The translations under genes were made by a program, and so were the position numbers. A stretch of 64,000 nt of DNA, taken from Fibrobacterota bacterium. Its GTDB lineage: Bacteria; Fibrobacterota; Fibrobacteria; UBA5070. Location of the stretch: assembly GCA_016715065.1 (NCBI GenBank), contig JADKBN010000003.1:124001-188000 (forward strand), read 5' to 3'. Below the pieces are notes generated by a model. That model had not been told where the DNA came from and did not search any database. It saw only the letters and a program-made list of their open reading frames with translations. Shown piece by piece: positions 43,422 through 52,547 of the stretch. Within the stretch, counting starts at the first letter, position 1; each line of letters opens with the position of its first letter.

Positions 43422-43736
43422 ATGGATGTCGGACGAAAACAAACCTGCGGATGGATGCTGATCTTGGCGATGGCGGCGCACCCTTGTGCCGATCCTGTCT
43501 CGAGTCCCTCAAGCCCGCCCAAGGAATATCCAGCCAAGGCTAAGGCGAACACCAAGTTCAAGCCCGTAGCGAGGCTTCGGGAGGAGATTCCTCCCGGCAG
43601 GTCGGATTCACTGGCCTATCTGGATTGTCCTTCGGCGGTCTACATCCTCAATCCCGAGCCTGATTCGCTCGAGCGATGGAGAGAATCCAACCGCAGGATG
43701 TTCATTGAGTCGCTCGCCAGCGATTCTGTTCCATGA
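43422..43736 (+). CDS. Small exported protein, unknown
   Basis: The product is 104 aa with a likely signal peptide 'CGWMLILAMAAHPCA', then Pro/Lys-rich 'SSPSSPPKEYPAKAKA'. No family recognised. Its coding potential is modest, supported mainly by the signal and its position between two real genes on the same strand. Confidence 0.45.
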   Translation: MDVGRKQTCGWMLILAMAAHPCADPVSSPSSPPKEYPAKAKANTKFKPVARLREEIPPGRSDSLAYLDCPSAVYILNPEPDSLERWRESNRRMFIESLASDSVP

Positions 43737-43761
43737 GTTGTGTTAAGGCTGCACGAAGGGT

Positions 43762-44130
43762 ATGATCGGGGGCATGGAAGCTCCTGATCTCCTGGACATG
43801 TCGGTGTTGGACTCGCTGCGCAAGTACGGGCAGTCTGACTTCCTGGTCAAGATGGTCGACCTGTTCCTGGAAAGCTCGCTGGAATCCATCGAAACGGTCG
43901 AGTCTGCGAGCCTTGCCGGACGGTGGGAGGAAGCCGGATTCGCCGCGCACGCATTGGGATCGGGGTGCGGAAGCCTCGGATTGGCGCGATTGCACAGGAA
44001 CGTTCATGCCATCGATGCCGCCAGCAGGGCCAAGAAATTCGACGAGATCCCGCCGTTGGTGGCGCAGTTGCGGACTCTTTGGGAGCTCTCCTGCGAGGCG
44101 TTGCGCGAGCATCGGAATTCGCTCGTCTGA
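43762..44130 (+). CDS. HPt (histidine phosphotransfer) domain protein
   Basis: The product is 122 aa (or 118 from ATG 43774). The four-helix HPt pattern shows in 'FLVKMVDLFLESSLESIETVESA' and the phospho-His motif 'GFAAHALGSGCGSLGLARL' (AHxLxGSxxxxG-like). It relays phosphate between hybrid kinases and response regulators. No kinase or regulator gene adjoins it, so its partners lie elsewhere. Confidence 0.8.
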   Translation: MIGGMEAPDLLDMSVLDSLRKYGQSDFLVKMVDLFLESSLESIETVESASLAGRWEEAGFAAHALGSGCGSLGLARLHRNVHAIDAASRAKKFDEIPPLVAQLRTLWELSCEALREHRNSLV

Positions 44131-44496
44131 GGTTGGCAGAGTTGCCCCAAAGACCGCACTTGAACCGGGCGCGCCGCATCCCAGCACACACAGCATCTTG
44201 GCTCGTACGCCTTGTCGCCCATGTGGGCGACCCGATTGCTCGCCTGGTCGTGGTGATCGGTCCTCACCGCACCGGACCAGGGCTCCCATCCTGCTTGCTC
44301 GCAGAATGGGAGGAGCAAGGGTGCGCTTCGTCAGTCGCCAAGCCAATCTGCAGCGCGTTCCGGGCCCGTCTCATCCCTCCCAAATGCGGCCTTTAGGGCT
44401 ACGGATTTGTTAATTCCCTGGGATGTGATGGAAACGGGAATCGGAGGGCCGGTTCCAACGTCCATCCCTTGAACACCGATCGACGTCGCTTCGCGA
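44131..44496. other. Intergenic region with inverted repeats
   Basis: No gene seen. A perfect 8-bp inverted repeat lies at 44214-44231 (GTCGCCCA/TGGGCGAC), and a second imperfect stem (CTCCCAT...ATGGGAG) at about 44284-44312. These may end the HPt transcript or belong to the promoter region of the export operon that follows. Confidence 0.4.
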
Positions 44497-44535
44497 TTGG
44501 CGGAGGAACGTCCTTGTCGGGAGGGAATCGTCGCC

Positions 44536-45933
44536 TTGACCATCGTTAATCTTTTGCTTTCCATGGTCGCTTCCGGCCAACTTTCCGTCCAGGAAAATCA
44601 GTTTCTCGAGGTTGCCTTGCGTCGCAACCTCACTTTGCGCGCAGATAGTCTGGACCTGCGCTCCAGCGGTGAAGCCTTGGTGGCCGCCCAAGCCGCACTG
44701 GGGCCGCAACTGGCCCTGACCGGCTCCGCTGAGCTCGCCCGTCCTGCTGCTGGTGGCACTTCCACCGCAATGGGCGTCGGGGGGACGGTTTCGCAAATCC
44801 TCCCCACTGCCGCCATCGGGTCGGTTGGGTGGACAGGCTCCTCCAATCGCTTCGATCCGCAGACCCCGCCCCGTGCGATGGATTCGGACACATCGACCCT
44901 TTCGGTGAGCCTCAAGCAACCGCTTCTGCGTGGTTTTGGCGCGGCTTCGCCCACCTTCCAGGCCGTGGCGCAGGCCACATCCGCCCGCAAACTGCGGTTT
45001 TTGTCCGCCCGTGGTGATGGTCTGGCGCTTTTGCAACGGGCCAAAACCGGCTTCTGGAACCTGATGGCCATCCGCGCCCAGGTCCGGGCCCTGACCGACG
45101 ACTCCCTGCGCCAGGGGCGCTTGCTGGAAGTCTCCAGGGTGCAATTTCGTACCGGAGCCATCGCCGTGCTGGACACCCTGACTTCCCACCAGACTTTCGG
45201 GAAGGCGCGGCTTTCCCTGCTGCAAGCCAGGCAAGCCGAACGGGACGCGTTGCGCCAGATCGCTTCGATCGCCGATACCACAGGCCTTTCCTTTCCACAA
45301 CCAGACACCCTTCCCGAGCCGGAGCGGATGGTGTTTCCCAAAACTGCGGAGCTGATCGAATCGGCCCTTGCCCATGCGCCTGCGATCCTCTCGGCGCAGG
45401 AAAGGCTCGCCGCCCAGGAATCGGAAGTGTTGTTGCGCCGCTCCAATCGGCTGCCGCAACTGGACGCCACGGCGTTCGGACGCACCGGGATGCCCGGTGG
45501 CAACCCGACTTCCGAATGGACCGTGGGTGGTCGGATCGATTTTTCGTGGTCGTTGCCCTCCGGCGCCGAGCGAGCCCGGTATCGCCAAGCACTGACAGAC
45601 CTTTCTTCGCTGCAGGTGAAGGCGGAGTCCTCGCGCAAGGAGCTGGTCCGGCAGATCGAGCGGATCCTGGACCAGTACGACGGCTCGCAGGAGCAACTCC
45701 TGGTCGCGTTGGACCTGGCGCGGGTGCAAAAGGCGAGGCTCGCTTCGGTGGAGGCCGCAGTGAACGCCGGTGCCAAGAGCGGGATCGACCTGGACGCCGC
45801 CCGCACGGATTGGTTGTCGGCGCTCCAGACCACTTGGAGCGCCTTCGCAGGTGCCAAGGCCCTGGAAGCGGAACTGGAAACGAATACGGGAATCGGTCCC
45901 GCCCGCAGGGGCTGGATCTGGGAGGAAAAATGA
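44536..45933 (+). CDS. TolC-like outer-membrane efflux protein
   Basis: The product is 465 aa from TTG 44536, which gives a short signal-like 'TIVNLLLSMVASGQL'; an in-frame TTG at 44497 would add residues. The family repeat structure is clear: 'ENQFLEVALRRNLTLRADSLDLRSSGEALVAAQAALGPQLAL', the second half again with 'APAILSAQERLAAQESEVLLRRSNRLPQLDATA', and long alpha-helical stretches with heptads. It should form the outer-membrane channel for the adaptor and MacB-like pump encoded next, with which it overlaps by ATGA. Confidence 0.85.
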   Translation: MTIVNLLLSMVASGQLSVQENQFLEVALRRNLTLRADSLDLRSSGEALVAAQAALGPQLALTGSAELARPAAGGTSTAMGVGGTVSQILPTAAIGSVGWTGSSNRFDPQTPPRAMDSDTSTLSVSLKQPLLRGFGAASPTFQAVAQATSARKLRFLSARGDGLALLQRAKTGFWNLMAIRAQVRALTDDSLRQGRLLEVSRVQFRTGAIAVLDTLTSHQTFGKARLSLLQARQAERDALRQIASIADTTGLSFPQPDTLPEPERMVFPKTAELIESALAHAPAILSAQERLAAQESEVLLRRSNRLPQLDATAFGRTGMPGGNPTSEWTVGGRIDFSWSLPSGAERARYRQALTDLSSLQVKAESSRKELVRQIERILDQYDGSQEQLLVALDLARVQKARLASVEAAVNAGAKSGIDLDAARTDWLSALQTTWSAFAGAKALEAELETNTGIGPARRGWIWEEK

Positions 45934-47177
45934 ACGCTTTCCATCGGGGAGTCCTGGCGTTGGCCGGATTCCTCCTGCTATCCAATTGCGGCAAGGCCAA
46001 GGAAAGCGCCGGTCGGCCGGTGGTGGTGGGGCCCGCCGTCATCCGCGATGCGGTGCGGCTTTCCGGCAACATGCAGCCTCTGGACTCCGTCAACATCAAA
46101 AGCGAGGTGTCCGGCCAGATCGTGAAGGTGTTCTTCCGCGAAGGGGATGCCGTCAAGCGAGGGCAACTGGTGGCCCAGATCGATTCGTCCACCTTCATCG
46201 TGGCCCGCGACAAGGCGGGATTGGAAGTAGACAGAAATCGTCTATCCCTGAAACTCGCCCGGCGCGAACTGGAGCGGGCCAAGCAGCTGGCCGTGACGGG
46301 GTCGGTCAGTGTCGATCGCCTGGAGGATCTTTCCTCGATGGTGGAAAAGGCCGAACTGGACCTGCGCTCCGCGCAGCTGGTGCTTTCGGACGCGAACCTC
46401 AACCTGGTCCGCACCCGCATCCGCGCGCCCATGGACGGACGCCTCATCGCGTTTTCCACCGTGGCGGGCATGGTGGCCTCGTCGGCCACCAACGCCAACG
46501 GCGGAACGTCCCTGGGCACCATCGCCGATCCATCCCGACTGAAGGTGGTGGTGGAGGTGGGCGAACTGGACTACGTGCGGCTGAAGCTCGGGATGCCCGT
46601 GGCCATCTCGACGGAAAACGGCAAGTCCCGCAAGGCCAAGGTGAGCTTCATTCCCAGCTCCGCGCGGGCGAGCTCCGACGCCAAGACCATCAAGGTCTTC
46701 CCGGTGGAGGTCGTGTTGGACGACGACGCCACGGGGCTGTTGCCGGGCATGACGGTGGGGGTGGATTTCGTGTTCCTGGAGCGTCGGGCGGATCTGACCA
46801 TCCCCTACGAGGCCATCCGCACGGCCAAGGCGGGAACGGGCGCGGGACGTCGCGGCAAGGGCGCCGCAGCCGATTCCACCAAGGCCGCTCCGACAGATTC
46901 CGGCAAGGATTCCGGAGCGGGAGTTCCCGGACGTCCCGGGCGAGCCAAGCTGGTCTCCAGCTCGCCCACCGACAGCGGAAAGCGCGCGATGGTGATGGTG
47001 CGCCGCGAAGGCAAGATCGTCCCCGCCCCTATCCTGGTGGGCGTGACCGATTACCGCCAGACGGAAGTCCTGGCGGGGCTTGTCGCCGGCGACACCGTGT
47101 GGGTGATGGACGAATCCGCCGACGCCGCTGCAAAGAAGAACGCGATGCCAGGCGGCCCTCCGGGAGGAGGCCATTGA
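45930..47177 (+). CDS. Periplasmic adaptor (MacA/HlyD-like membrane fusion protein)
   Basis: The product is 415 aa with a lipoprotein signal 'LALAGFLLLSNC'. Barrel-sandwich hybrid: 'LSGNMQPLDSVNIKSEVSGQIVKVFFREGDAVKRGQLVAQID'. Then a helical hairpin ('VDRNRLSLKLARRELERAKQLAV') and the second lipoyl half 'TRIRAPMDGRLI', beta-barrel 'KVVVEVGELDYVRLKLGMPVAI'. About 50 residues of low complexity (Gly/Ala/Lys/Ser-rich, around 300-355) split the final domain, which is unusual for the family. It couples pump to channel in the export operon. Confidence 0.88.
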   Translation: MNAFHRGVLALAGFLLLSNCGKAKESAGRPVVVGPAVIRDAVRLSGNMQPLDSVNIKSEVSGQIVKVFFREGDAVKRGQLVAQIDSSTFIVARDKAGLEVDRNRLSLKLARRELERAKQLAVTGSVSVDRLEDLSSMVEKAELDLRSAQLVLSDANLNLVRTRIRAPMDGRLIAFSTVAGMVASSATNANGGTSLGTIADPSRLKVVVEVGELDYVRLKLGMPVAISTENGKSRKAKVSFIPSSARASSDAKTIKVFPVEVVLDDDATGLLPGMTVGVDFVFLERRADLTIPYEAIRTAKAGTGAGRRGKGAAADSTKAAPTDSGKDSGAGVPGRPGRAKLVSSSPTDSGKRAMVMVRREGKIVPAPILVGVTDYRQTEVLAGLVAGDTVWVMDESADAAAKKNAMPGGPPGGGH

Positions 47178-47854
47178 TGGAAGCGGTTTTGGAGACGCGC
47201 CAACTTCGCAAGAGCTACCACCTGGGCAAGGAGGAAGTTCCGGTGCTGCACGGCATCGATTTCCGGTTGGGCAAAGGGGAGTACGGCGCCATCATGGGGC
47301 CTTCCGGTTCTGGCAAGAGCACGCTCCTGAACATCCTGGGATGCTTGGATCGGCCTACCTCCGGACAATATCTGGTGGAAGGCCGCGAGGTGGGTGCGTT
47401 GTCGGAAAACGAACTGGCCGACCTGCGGGCGCGGTCGATCGGGTTCGTGTTCCAGTCGTTCAACCTGCTGCCGCGCCTCACGCTGTGGCAGAATGTGGAG
47501 CTGCCCTTGCAGTATCTGGGGATCTCGCGCGCCGAGCGCCGTCGCCGCGTGGACGAGACCATGGCTCGGCTGGGGCTTTCCGAACGCGGCAAACACTTGC
47601 CGCTGGAGGTATCTGGTGGCCAACGCCAGCGAGCGGCCATCGCGCGCGCGCTGGTGAAAAAGCCCGCCATCCTGCTGGCCGACGAGCCGACGGGGAACCT
47701 GGACAGCACCACCACCGCCGAGGTCTTGAAGCTGTTCGGCGAACTGCACGAGGAAGGAAACACCATCCTCATGATCACGCACGAACGCGAGGTGGCGGAC
47801 CGCGCCCTGCGCCGCTGGCACATTCTCGATGGCCGCATGAGCGAGCTTTCGTGA
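47177..47854 (+). CDS. ABC transporter ATPase (MacB/LolD type)
   Basis: The product is 225 aa. Walker A 'IMGPSGSGKSTLLNILG', Q-loop 'FVFQSFNLLPRLT', signature 'LEVSGGQRQRAAIARAL', Walker B 'ILLADEPTGNLDS' and H-loop 'ILMITHERE' are all intact. It powers the two FtsX-type permeases that follow, probably exporting a peptide, lipid or antibiotic via the adaptor and TolC-like protein. It overlaps both neighbours by one to four bases. Confidence 0.93.
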   Translation: MEAVLETRQLRKSYHLGKEEVPVLHGIDFRLGKGEYGAIMGPSGSGKSTLLNILGCLDRPTSGQYLVEGREVGALSENELADLRARSIGFVFQSFNLLPRLTLWQNVELPLQYLGISRAERRRRVDETMARLGLSERGKHLPLEVSGGQRQRAAIARALVKKPAILLADEPTGNLDSTTTAEVLKLFGELHEEGNTILMITHEREVADRALRRWHILDGRMSELS

Positions 47855-49074
47855 CCGCCAACGTCCACACCCGCGGATGGATCCTGCCCGCCCGCCTGGC
47901 CTATCGCGAACTGGCTTCCCATCGATTGCGCACCGCGGTAACGGCCTCGGCCGTGTTTTTCGGGGTGGCGGCCTTGATGGTGATGGGTGCGATGTCGCGC
48001 GGCATGGAAGACTCCAACCGCAAGATGTATCTGCAGATGGGCGGGGCCCAGGTGCTGCAGGCCACGGCCAAGACGGCGACCTCCGACGCCGACAACGCGA
48101 AGTTTTCGATGTCGCCGGGGTTGCGGCTGTCGGATGTGGACGTGCTGCAAAGGAACCTGCCAGGATTTGACGCCTGGGCGCCGGAAGTCTCGGTGGGACG
48201 CGACGAGATCCAGACCGAGTCCGGTCCGATCCGCGCGATGGCCACGGCCTCCACCTGGAAACGCTTCGCGATGTTGTCCCAGGAATTCGAAACCACCGAC
48301 GGCCTGACGGAACGAGCCTGGGAGTCCGGGCGCCCGATCGCGGTGGTGGGCCCCAGGGTGGCCAGCCAAGTGGTCAAGGATGGCGATGCCTTGGGCAAGG
48401 AAATCATCGTCTCGGGCGTGAAGGTGCGCATTGTGGGGATCTTCAAGACCTCCGGCAACTTCGATCGCCGCGCGAGGGAAGTCGCTCTTCCGATCTCGTG
48501 GTATCGCTCGACCAAGGCCAACGGCGATCCGCCTCTTTCCAGCATCCGCGCGCAAGTGGCGGTGTTCGATTCCATTCCCAAAGCCCGCGAGGCGCTGCGC
48601 CGGGAGTTGATCGCCCTGCACCGCGGGATCGAGGATGTGGACCTTTCCACCAACGACGACCTGTTCGCCGATTCCCGCAAGACCCTCTTGGCCATGTCGT
48701 TGGTCACCATCCTGATCTCGTCGGTGGCCCTCCTTTCCGGTGGTGTGGGAATTCTGAACATCCAGCTGGCTTCGCTTTCCGCCCGCGTCAACGAGTTGGG
48801 CGTGTGCAAGGCATTGGGAGCCACCTCGGGCCTGATCTTCCGCCAGATGTTCCTGGAGAGCCTCCTGGTGTCCGGCGGTGGAGGCATCCTTGGTTGCCTG
48901 GCCGGGTTGTTGCCGGGGCTGGTCATGAAGGGGATGCTTCCCTGGACGCCGCGCCTTTCCATGGCGGATTTTGTCATGGGGGTGGCGATCTCCTTCGGGC
49001 TCGGGACCTTCGCAGGTCTTCTTCCCGCCATCCGCGCCGCCAAGCTGGACCCGGTGGAAGCGATGCGCGCATGA
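47851..49074 (+). CDS. ABC transporter permease (MacB/FtsX-like), first
   Basis: The product is 407 aa from GTG 47851. One N-terminal membrane helix ('LRTAVTASAVFFGVAALMVMGAM'), a large periplasmic MacB-PCD region, then three C-terminal helices ('LLAMSLVTILISSVALLSGGVGIL', 'MFLESLLVSGGGGILGCLAGLLPGL', 'MADFVMGVAISFGLGTFAGLLPAI') and the closing 'AAKLDPVEAMRA', the usual FtsX-family end. It pairs with the second permease to form a heterodimeric pump. Confidence 0.9.
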   Translation: MTANVHTRGWILPARLAYRELASHRLRTAVTASAVFFGVAALMVMGAMSRGMEDSNRKMYLQMGGAQVLQATAKTATSDADNAKFSMSPGLRLSDVDVLQRNLPGFDAWAPEVSVGRDEIQTESGPIRAMATASTWKRFAMLSQEFETTDGLTERAWESGRPIAVVGPRVASQVVKDGDALGKEIIVSGVKVRIVGIFKTSGNFDRRAREVALPISWYRSTKANGDPPLSSIRAQVAVFDSIPKAREALRRELIALHRGIEDVDLSTNDDLFADSRKTLLAMSLVTILISSVALLSGGVGILNIQLASLSARVNELGVCKALGATSGLIFRQMFLESLLVSGGGGILGCLAGLLPGLVMKGMLPWTPRLSMADFVMGVAISFGLGTFAGLLPAIRAAKLDPVEAMRA

Positions 49075-50315
49075 ACGGATTCTTCGGATCGGTATTCCTC
49101 GGGGTGGTGTCGGCGTTTCGCGAGATCCGCTCGCAACCGCTGCGCGCCTTGCTTTCCATGACGGGCGTCGCGCTGGCCGTGGCCGCCTTGGCGGCCCTGC
49201 TTTCGTTCGTGGCGGGATTGCAAGCGGTGGTGAAAGAATCCGTCACCGACATGGGGGGATTGGGGCGTGTGGGAGTCCAGACCCAGGAACCCACCGGCGC
49301 CTTGGAGGCGCGAACGTTCTCCCGCTCGCCGGGTCTGCGCGCAAGCGACGGCGACACGATCGAATCCCTTCTTGCCGGCGAGGTCACCCAGCTGCGGACG
49401 GCCGGCAAATGGCAGAGGATCACCTATCTGGGAGAGCCGACCCGCGCCTTCCTGATGGGATGCGATCGCGACTACCTGGTGAAGGACGTCCAGGCCATGA
49501 TGCAGGATGGAGCGATGCCCTCGGTGGCCGATTTCGAATCCGGAGCGCAGGTGGCGTTGGTGGCCGGGACGCTCGCCGATCAATGGAACGCCAAGGCGGC
49601 CAGCAAGGGTGAGAGCCTCGTGGGGTCGCGCGTGGCGATCGGGGGCGTGATGTTCGACGTGGTCGGGACCTTCAAGTACCGGCGCAGCTCCTGGGGGAAA
49701 AACGCCGTGACGGTGGCCATCCCCTGGAAAACCTGGCAGCACCATTTCCAGGGTTCGGAAGGGTCGGTGGCCTCCTTGCAGCTTCGGCTGGAAGAGGCCG
49801 ATTCCGTCCCGCAAGGGATCAGTCGGCTCAAGACGGTGCTCTTGGGCGAACACCGCGGCGCGGAGGATTTCACGTTCCAGCAGTTCGATTTCCTGGAAAA
49901 ATTCTCGTCGATGGTCGGGAACATCTCGCTGCTTCTGGGGATCGTCGCCGGGCTTTCGCTTTCGGTGGGCGCCCTGGGCATCTTCAACACGATGCTCGCG
50001 GGTCTGAACGAGCGCATCCGGGAAATCGGGGTGCGCAAGGCGCTGGGCGCGCGCCCCTTCCAGATCGGTGTCCAGTTCCTGGCCGAATCCGTGGCGCTGT
50101 GCACCCTGGGGGGCTTGGCGGGAATGGGGATCGGGGCGATTCCCGCGATCTTCGGCCAAGAACTCAAGGAGCTGATTTCCGTCAAGCCAGAGTTCACGCT
50201 CGCGCCGGTGATCGGGGCGATGTCGCTTTCTGTTTTGGTGGGGATCCTGGCCGGATTGTGGCCGGCCTTGCGGGCAGCCAAACTTTCGACGGTGGAGGCG
50301 TTGCGCTACGAGTGA
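49071..50315 (+). CDS. ABC transporter permease (MacB/FtsX-like), second
   Basis: The product is 414 aa. Same layout as the preceding permease: N-terminal helix 'LLSMTGVALAVAALAALLSFVAG', periplasmic domain, the conserved 'LNERIREIGVRKALGARPFQIGVQFLAESV' cytoplasmic loop, and the end 'PALRAAKLSTVEALRYE'. It overlaps the first permease by ATGA. Two distinct permeases plus one ATPase suggest a heteromeric MacB-like complex rather than a homodimer. Confidence 0.9.
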   Translation: MNGFFGSVFLGVVSAFREIRSQPLRALLSMTGVALAVAALAALLSFVAGLQAVVKESVTDMGGLGRVGVQTQEPTGALEARTFSRSPGLRASDGDTIESLLAGEVTQLRTAGKWQRITYLGEPTRAFLMGCDRDYLVKDVQAMMQDGAMPSVADFESGAQVALVAGTLADQWNAKAASKGESLVGSRVAIGGVMFDVVGTFKYRRSSWGKNAVTVAIPWKTWQHHFQGSEGSVASLQLRLEEADSVPQGISRLKTVLLGEHRGAEDFTFQQFDFLEKFSSMVGNISLLLGIVAGLSLSVGALGIFNTMLAGLNERIREIGVRKALGARPFQIGVQFLAESVALCTLGGLAGMGIGAIPAIFGQELKELISVKPEFTLAPVIGAMSLSVLVGILAGLWPALRAAKLSTVEALRYE

Positions 50316-50385
50316 ATCACATCGGGTCGCATTCCCCGCAGCTTGCAGCGGGGTGGCTCATTCGCCTCGCCCGGGGCCCGGGAGC

Positions 50386-50886
50386 TCAGGAAGGCTTGAT
50401 GCTCTGCGGGATTTTGGAGCCACGCTTGGCGCCAGCCGAAGTCGGGGTTTCCGCGATGCCGGGAGTTCCCATCAGCGGAGTCTTGCCCACGAACACGTTC
50501 AGGGTGGTGCGCTCCAAAAAGGCCAGGTGTTCGCTTTCCAGACGCGTGAGTTCGTCGTGGAGCGGACAAGGATTGCCGTTGCCGCACCAGCCGGGTCCGT
50601 AGGCGCAGCGTTCGTCGGATTCCACCCGCTGGAACACGCTGACAATTTCCGATAGCCTGATCTCGCGCGGAGGTCTGGACAGGATATAACCGCCGTGCGG
50701 TCCGGGGGTCCCCTCCACCAGGCCCATTTGGGCGAGTTGAACCAGAATGCGGGCGGCCAGCGGCTTGGAGATGCCGCGGATCTTGGATGCCTCTTGCGAG
50801 GTGGTCCTGGTCTTGGCAGTCCAACGCTCGGCCAGAAGGGAAGCGATCGCGATCGCGTTGGAGGAGGTGCGTCCGTAACTCGACAT
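50386..50886 (-). CDS. Rrf2-family regulator with three-cysteine motif
   Basis: The product is 166 aa from ATG 50886. The winged HTH is 'TTSQEASKIRGISKPLAARILVQLAQMGLVEGTPGPHGGYILSRPP', with the Rrf2 'GxxGGYxLxRPP'. The cluster motif is 'CAYGPGWCGNGNPCPLH' (three Cys spaced 6 and 5), close to IscR/NsrR, so an Fe-S cluster sensing redox, NO or Fe-S status is likely. It is divergent from mazG and convergent with the export operon end. Confidence 0.88.
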   Translation of the reverse strand: MSSYGRTSSNAIAIASLLAERWTAKTRTTSQEASKIRGISKPLAARILVQLAQMGLVEGTPGPHGGYILSRPPREIRLSEIVSVFQRVESDERCAYGPGWCGNGNPCPLHDELTRLESEHLAFLERTTLNVFVGKTPLMGTPGIAETPTSAGAKRGSKIPQSIKPS

Positions 50887-50963
50887 GGTCGAACAAAAAT
50901 AGATCGTTGAATCCCTTTGCGGGAAAAGCAGGCGATTCCCACGCGGACCTATTTTTCCCACCC

Positions 50964-51749
50964 ATGGAAACCAAACGCTACGGCTTCGAGGATCTGCGCT
51001 CCATCATGGCCCGCCTGCGGGCGCCGGACGGCTGCCCATGGGACAAGGAGCAGACCCACCAGAGCATCAAGGAATATTTTCTGGAGGAGGTCTACGAATT
51101 CTTGGAAGCGGTGGAGGAGGGGAGTATTCCCCACATGCGCGAAGAATTGGGCGACCTTTTGCTGCAGGTGGTGTTCCATGCCCAGATGGCTTCCGAACAG
51201 GAGCATTACGACATCGACGACGTGATCCACGAGCTCTCCGACAAGCTCGTGCGCCGACACCCCCATGTGTTCGGCGAAGTGGCCGTGGCGGATTCCGATG
51301 AAGTCGTGGTGAACTGGGAGGCGATCAAAAACGCCGAGAAAGGCAAGGAGTCGCGCAAGAGCCGGCTGGACGGGATCCCGGTCAACTACCCCGCCTTGAT
51401 GAAGGCGAAAAAACTCCAGGTGCGCGCGGCCAAGGATGGCTTTGATTGGCCCGACGCCGCTCCGATCTGGGACAAGCTGACCGAGGAAATCGAGGAGGTC
51501 AAGGAGGCGATCCGTGAAAACGATCCCGACCACCTGGAAGACGAAGTCGGTGATCTGCTGTTCGTGGCGGTGAACCTGGCCCGCAAGCTGGGCGTGGACC
51601 CCGAGATCGCCCTGCAGCGGGCCAACCGCAAGTTCGAGACGCGCTACCGCGGCATGGAGCGCCTGGTGGCCGAGCGGGGTCAGAAATTGTCGGATCTGGA
51701 CCTGGCCGCGCAGGATGTGTTGTGGGGTGAGGTGAAGCGGGGCGGCTAG
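50964..51749 (+). CDS. mazG: MazG nucleoside triphosphate pyrophosphohydrolase
   Basis: The product is 261 aa, full-length with two MazG halves. N-terminal half: 'LRAPDGCPWDKEQTHQSIKEYFLEEVYEFLEAV' and metal-binding 'EELGDLLLQVVFHAQMA' (EExxD pattern); C-terminal half: 'KLTEEIEEVKEAI' and 'EDEVGDLLFVAVNLARKLG'. It hydrolyses (d)NTPs to monophosphates, cleaning aberrant nucleotides. It is divergent from the Rrf2 gene with a 77-base promoter gap. Confidence 0.95.
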   Translation: METKRYGFEDLRSIMARLRAPDGCPWDKEQTHQSIKEYFLEEVYEFLEAVEEGSIPHMREELGDLLLQVVFHAQMASEQEHYDIDDVIHELSDKLVRRHPHVFGEVAVADSDEVVVNWEAIKNAEKGKESRKSRLDGIPVNYPALMKAKKLQVRAAKDGFDWPDAAPIWDKLTEEIEEVKEAIRENDPDHLEDEVGDLLFVAVNLARKLGVDPEIALQRANRKFETRYRGMERLVAERGQKLSDLDLAAQDVLWGEVKRGG

Positions 51750-52547
51750 CGCCTTGTCACTGCGTTTGGCTTTTCTCGGGTCCCGCCGAGGGCGGGCCGG
51801 ACGCGGGGGACTCGAGGCGGTTGCCGTCTGCCAGGGTGCGGACCCATGGGGCCGTGATCCATGGGCTGGTTCCGGCCGCGTGACCCGCGACCAAGGGCAT
51901 TCACACACTCTCCCATCCGGCAGAACGCCGGATGGGCCGGACGCGTCCTGCGCGGTGGTGGGTAGGTTCTCCATCGCGCAGGGCTCGATGCGGATGGGGG
52001 GCGGATCACGCTCCGACGGCGCGCCGGGGACTCGAAACCCTGGAACAAGGCCATGCAGCTAGGGCGGCTAGGTGGCGGTGGACATGACGGGCTGAGCCCT
52101 CGGCCACGGCAATCCAGGGACGCGATCGATATCGCCGGATTCGTTGGCCGTTCCAATACGCGAGTCCCCCGGACCCCCGCCAATTCGGCTGGATTGCCAG
52201 CTTCTGTCTACTGCGGTTTTGCCCGCGGACGCTTCGCTGCGCGGTGGTGGGGCGGCTGGCTGCATGATTGTCGTAGGGATCGGGCATGCCCGATCCTACG
52301 GGGGGTGCGGATCATGCGTGCGTTGATCCGTGACCGATCCGGATCTGTTTGCGAACGTAGGGGCGTTTCATGAAACGCCCTCGGGAACGACGAATGGCTT
52401 TGTTTAGGGGCGGCGTTGGCTGGCTGGCTGGCGGAGTCGATGGATCTCCTTGTGGTGGGATCGTATGGCCGAACGACCCCACCACAAGGAGATCATTTTC
52501 CATCTTTCCAGCGGTCTGACCTCCCTCACCACTCCACCGGACCTCCC
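51750..52547. repeat. Palindrome-rich intergenic region
   Basis: Nearly 800 bases with no supported gene. Three hairpins: 52273-52300 (GTAGGGATCGGGC/GCCCGATCCTAC, one bulge), 52361-52380 (GGGCGTTTC/GAAACGCCC, 2-base gap), and 52443-52494 (17-bp perfect arms starting GATCTCCTTGTGG, 18-base loop). The last sits 54 bases before the next gene. These look like REP-type dispersed elements; 51900-52250 also has GGCCGGACGCG-like direct repeats. Confidence 0.6.

Noticed and set aside
47901..50159. 752-codon minus-strand frame
   Set aside because: Antisense to the two ABC permease genes, whose membrane helices and motifs clearly identify the true strand.
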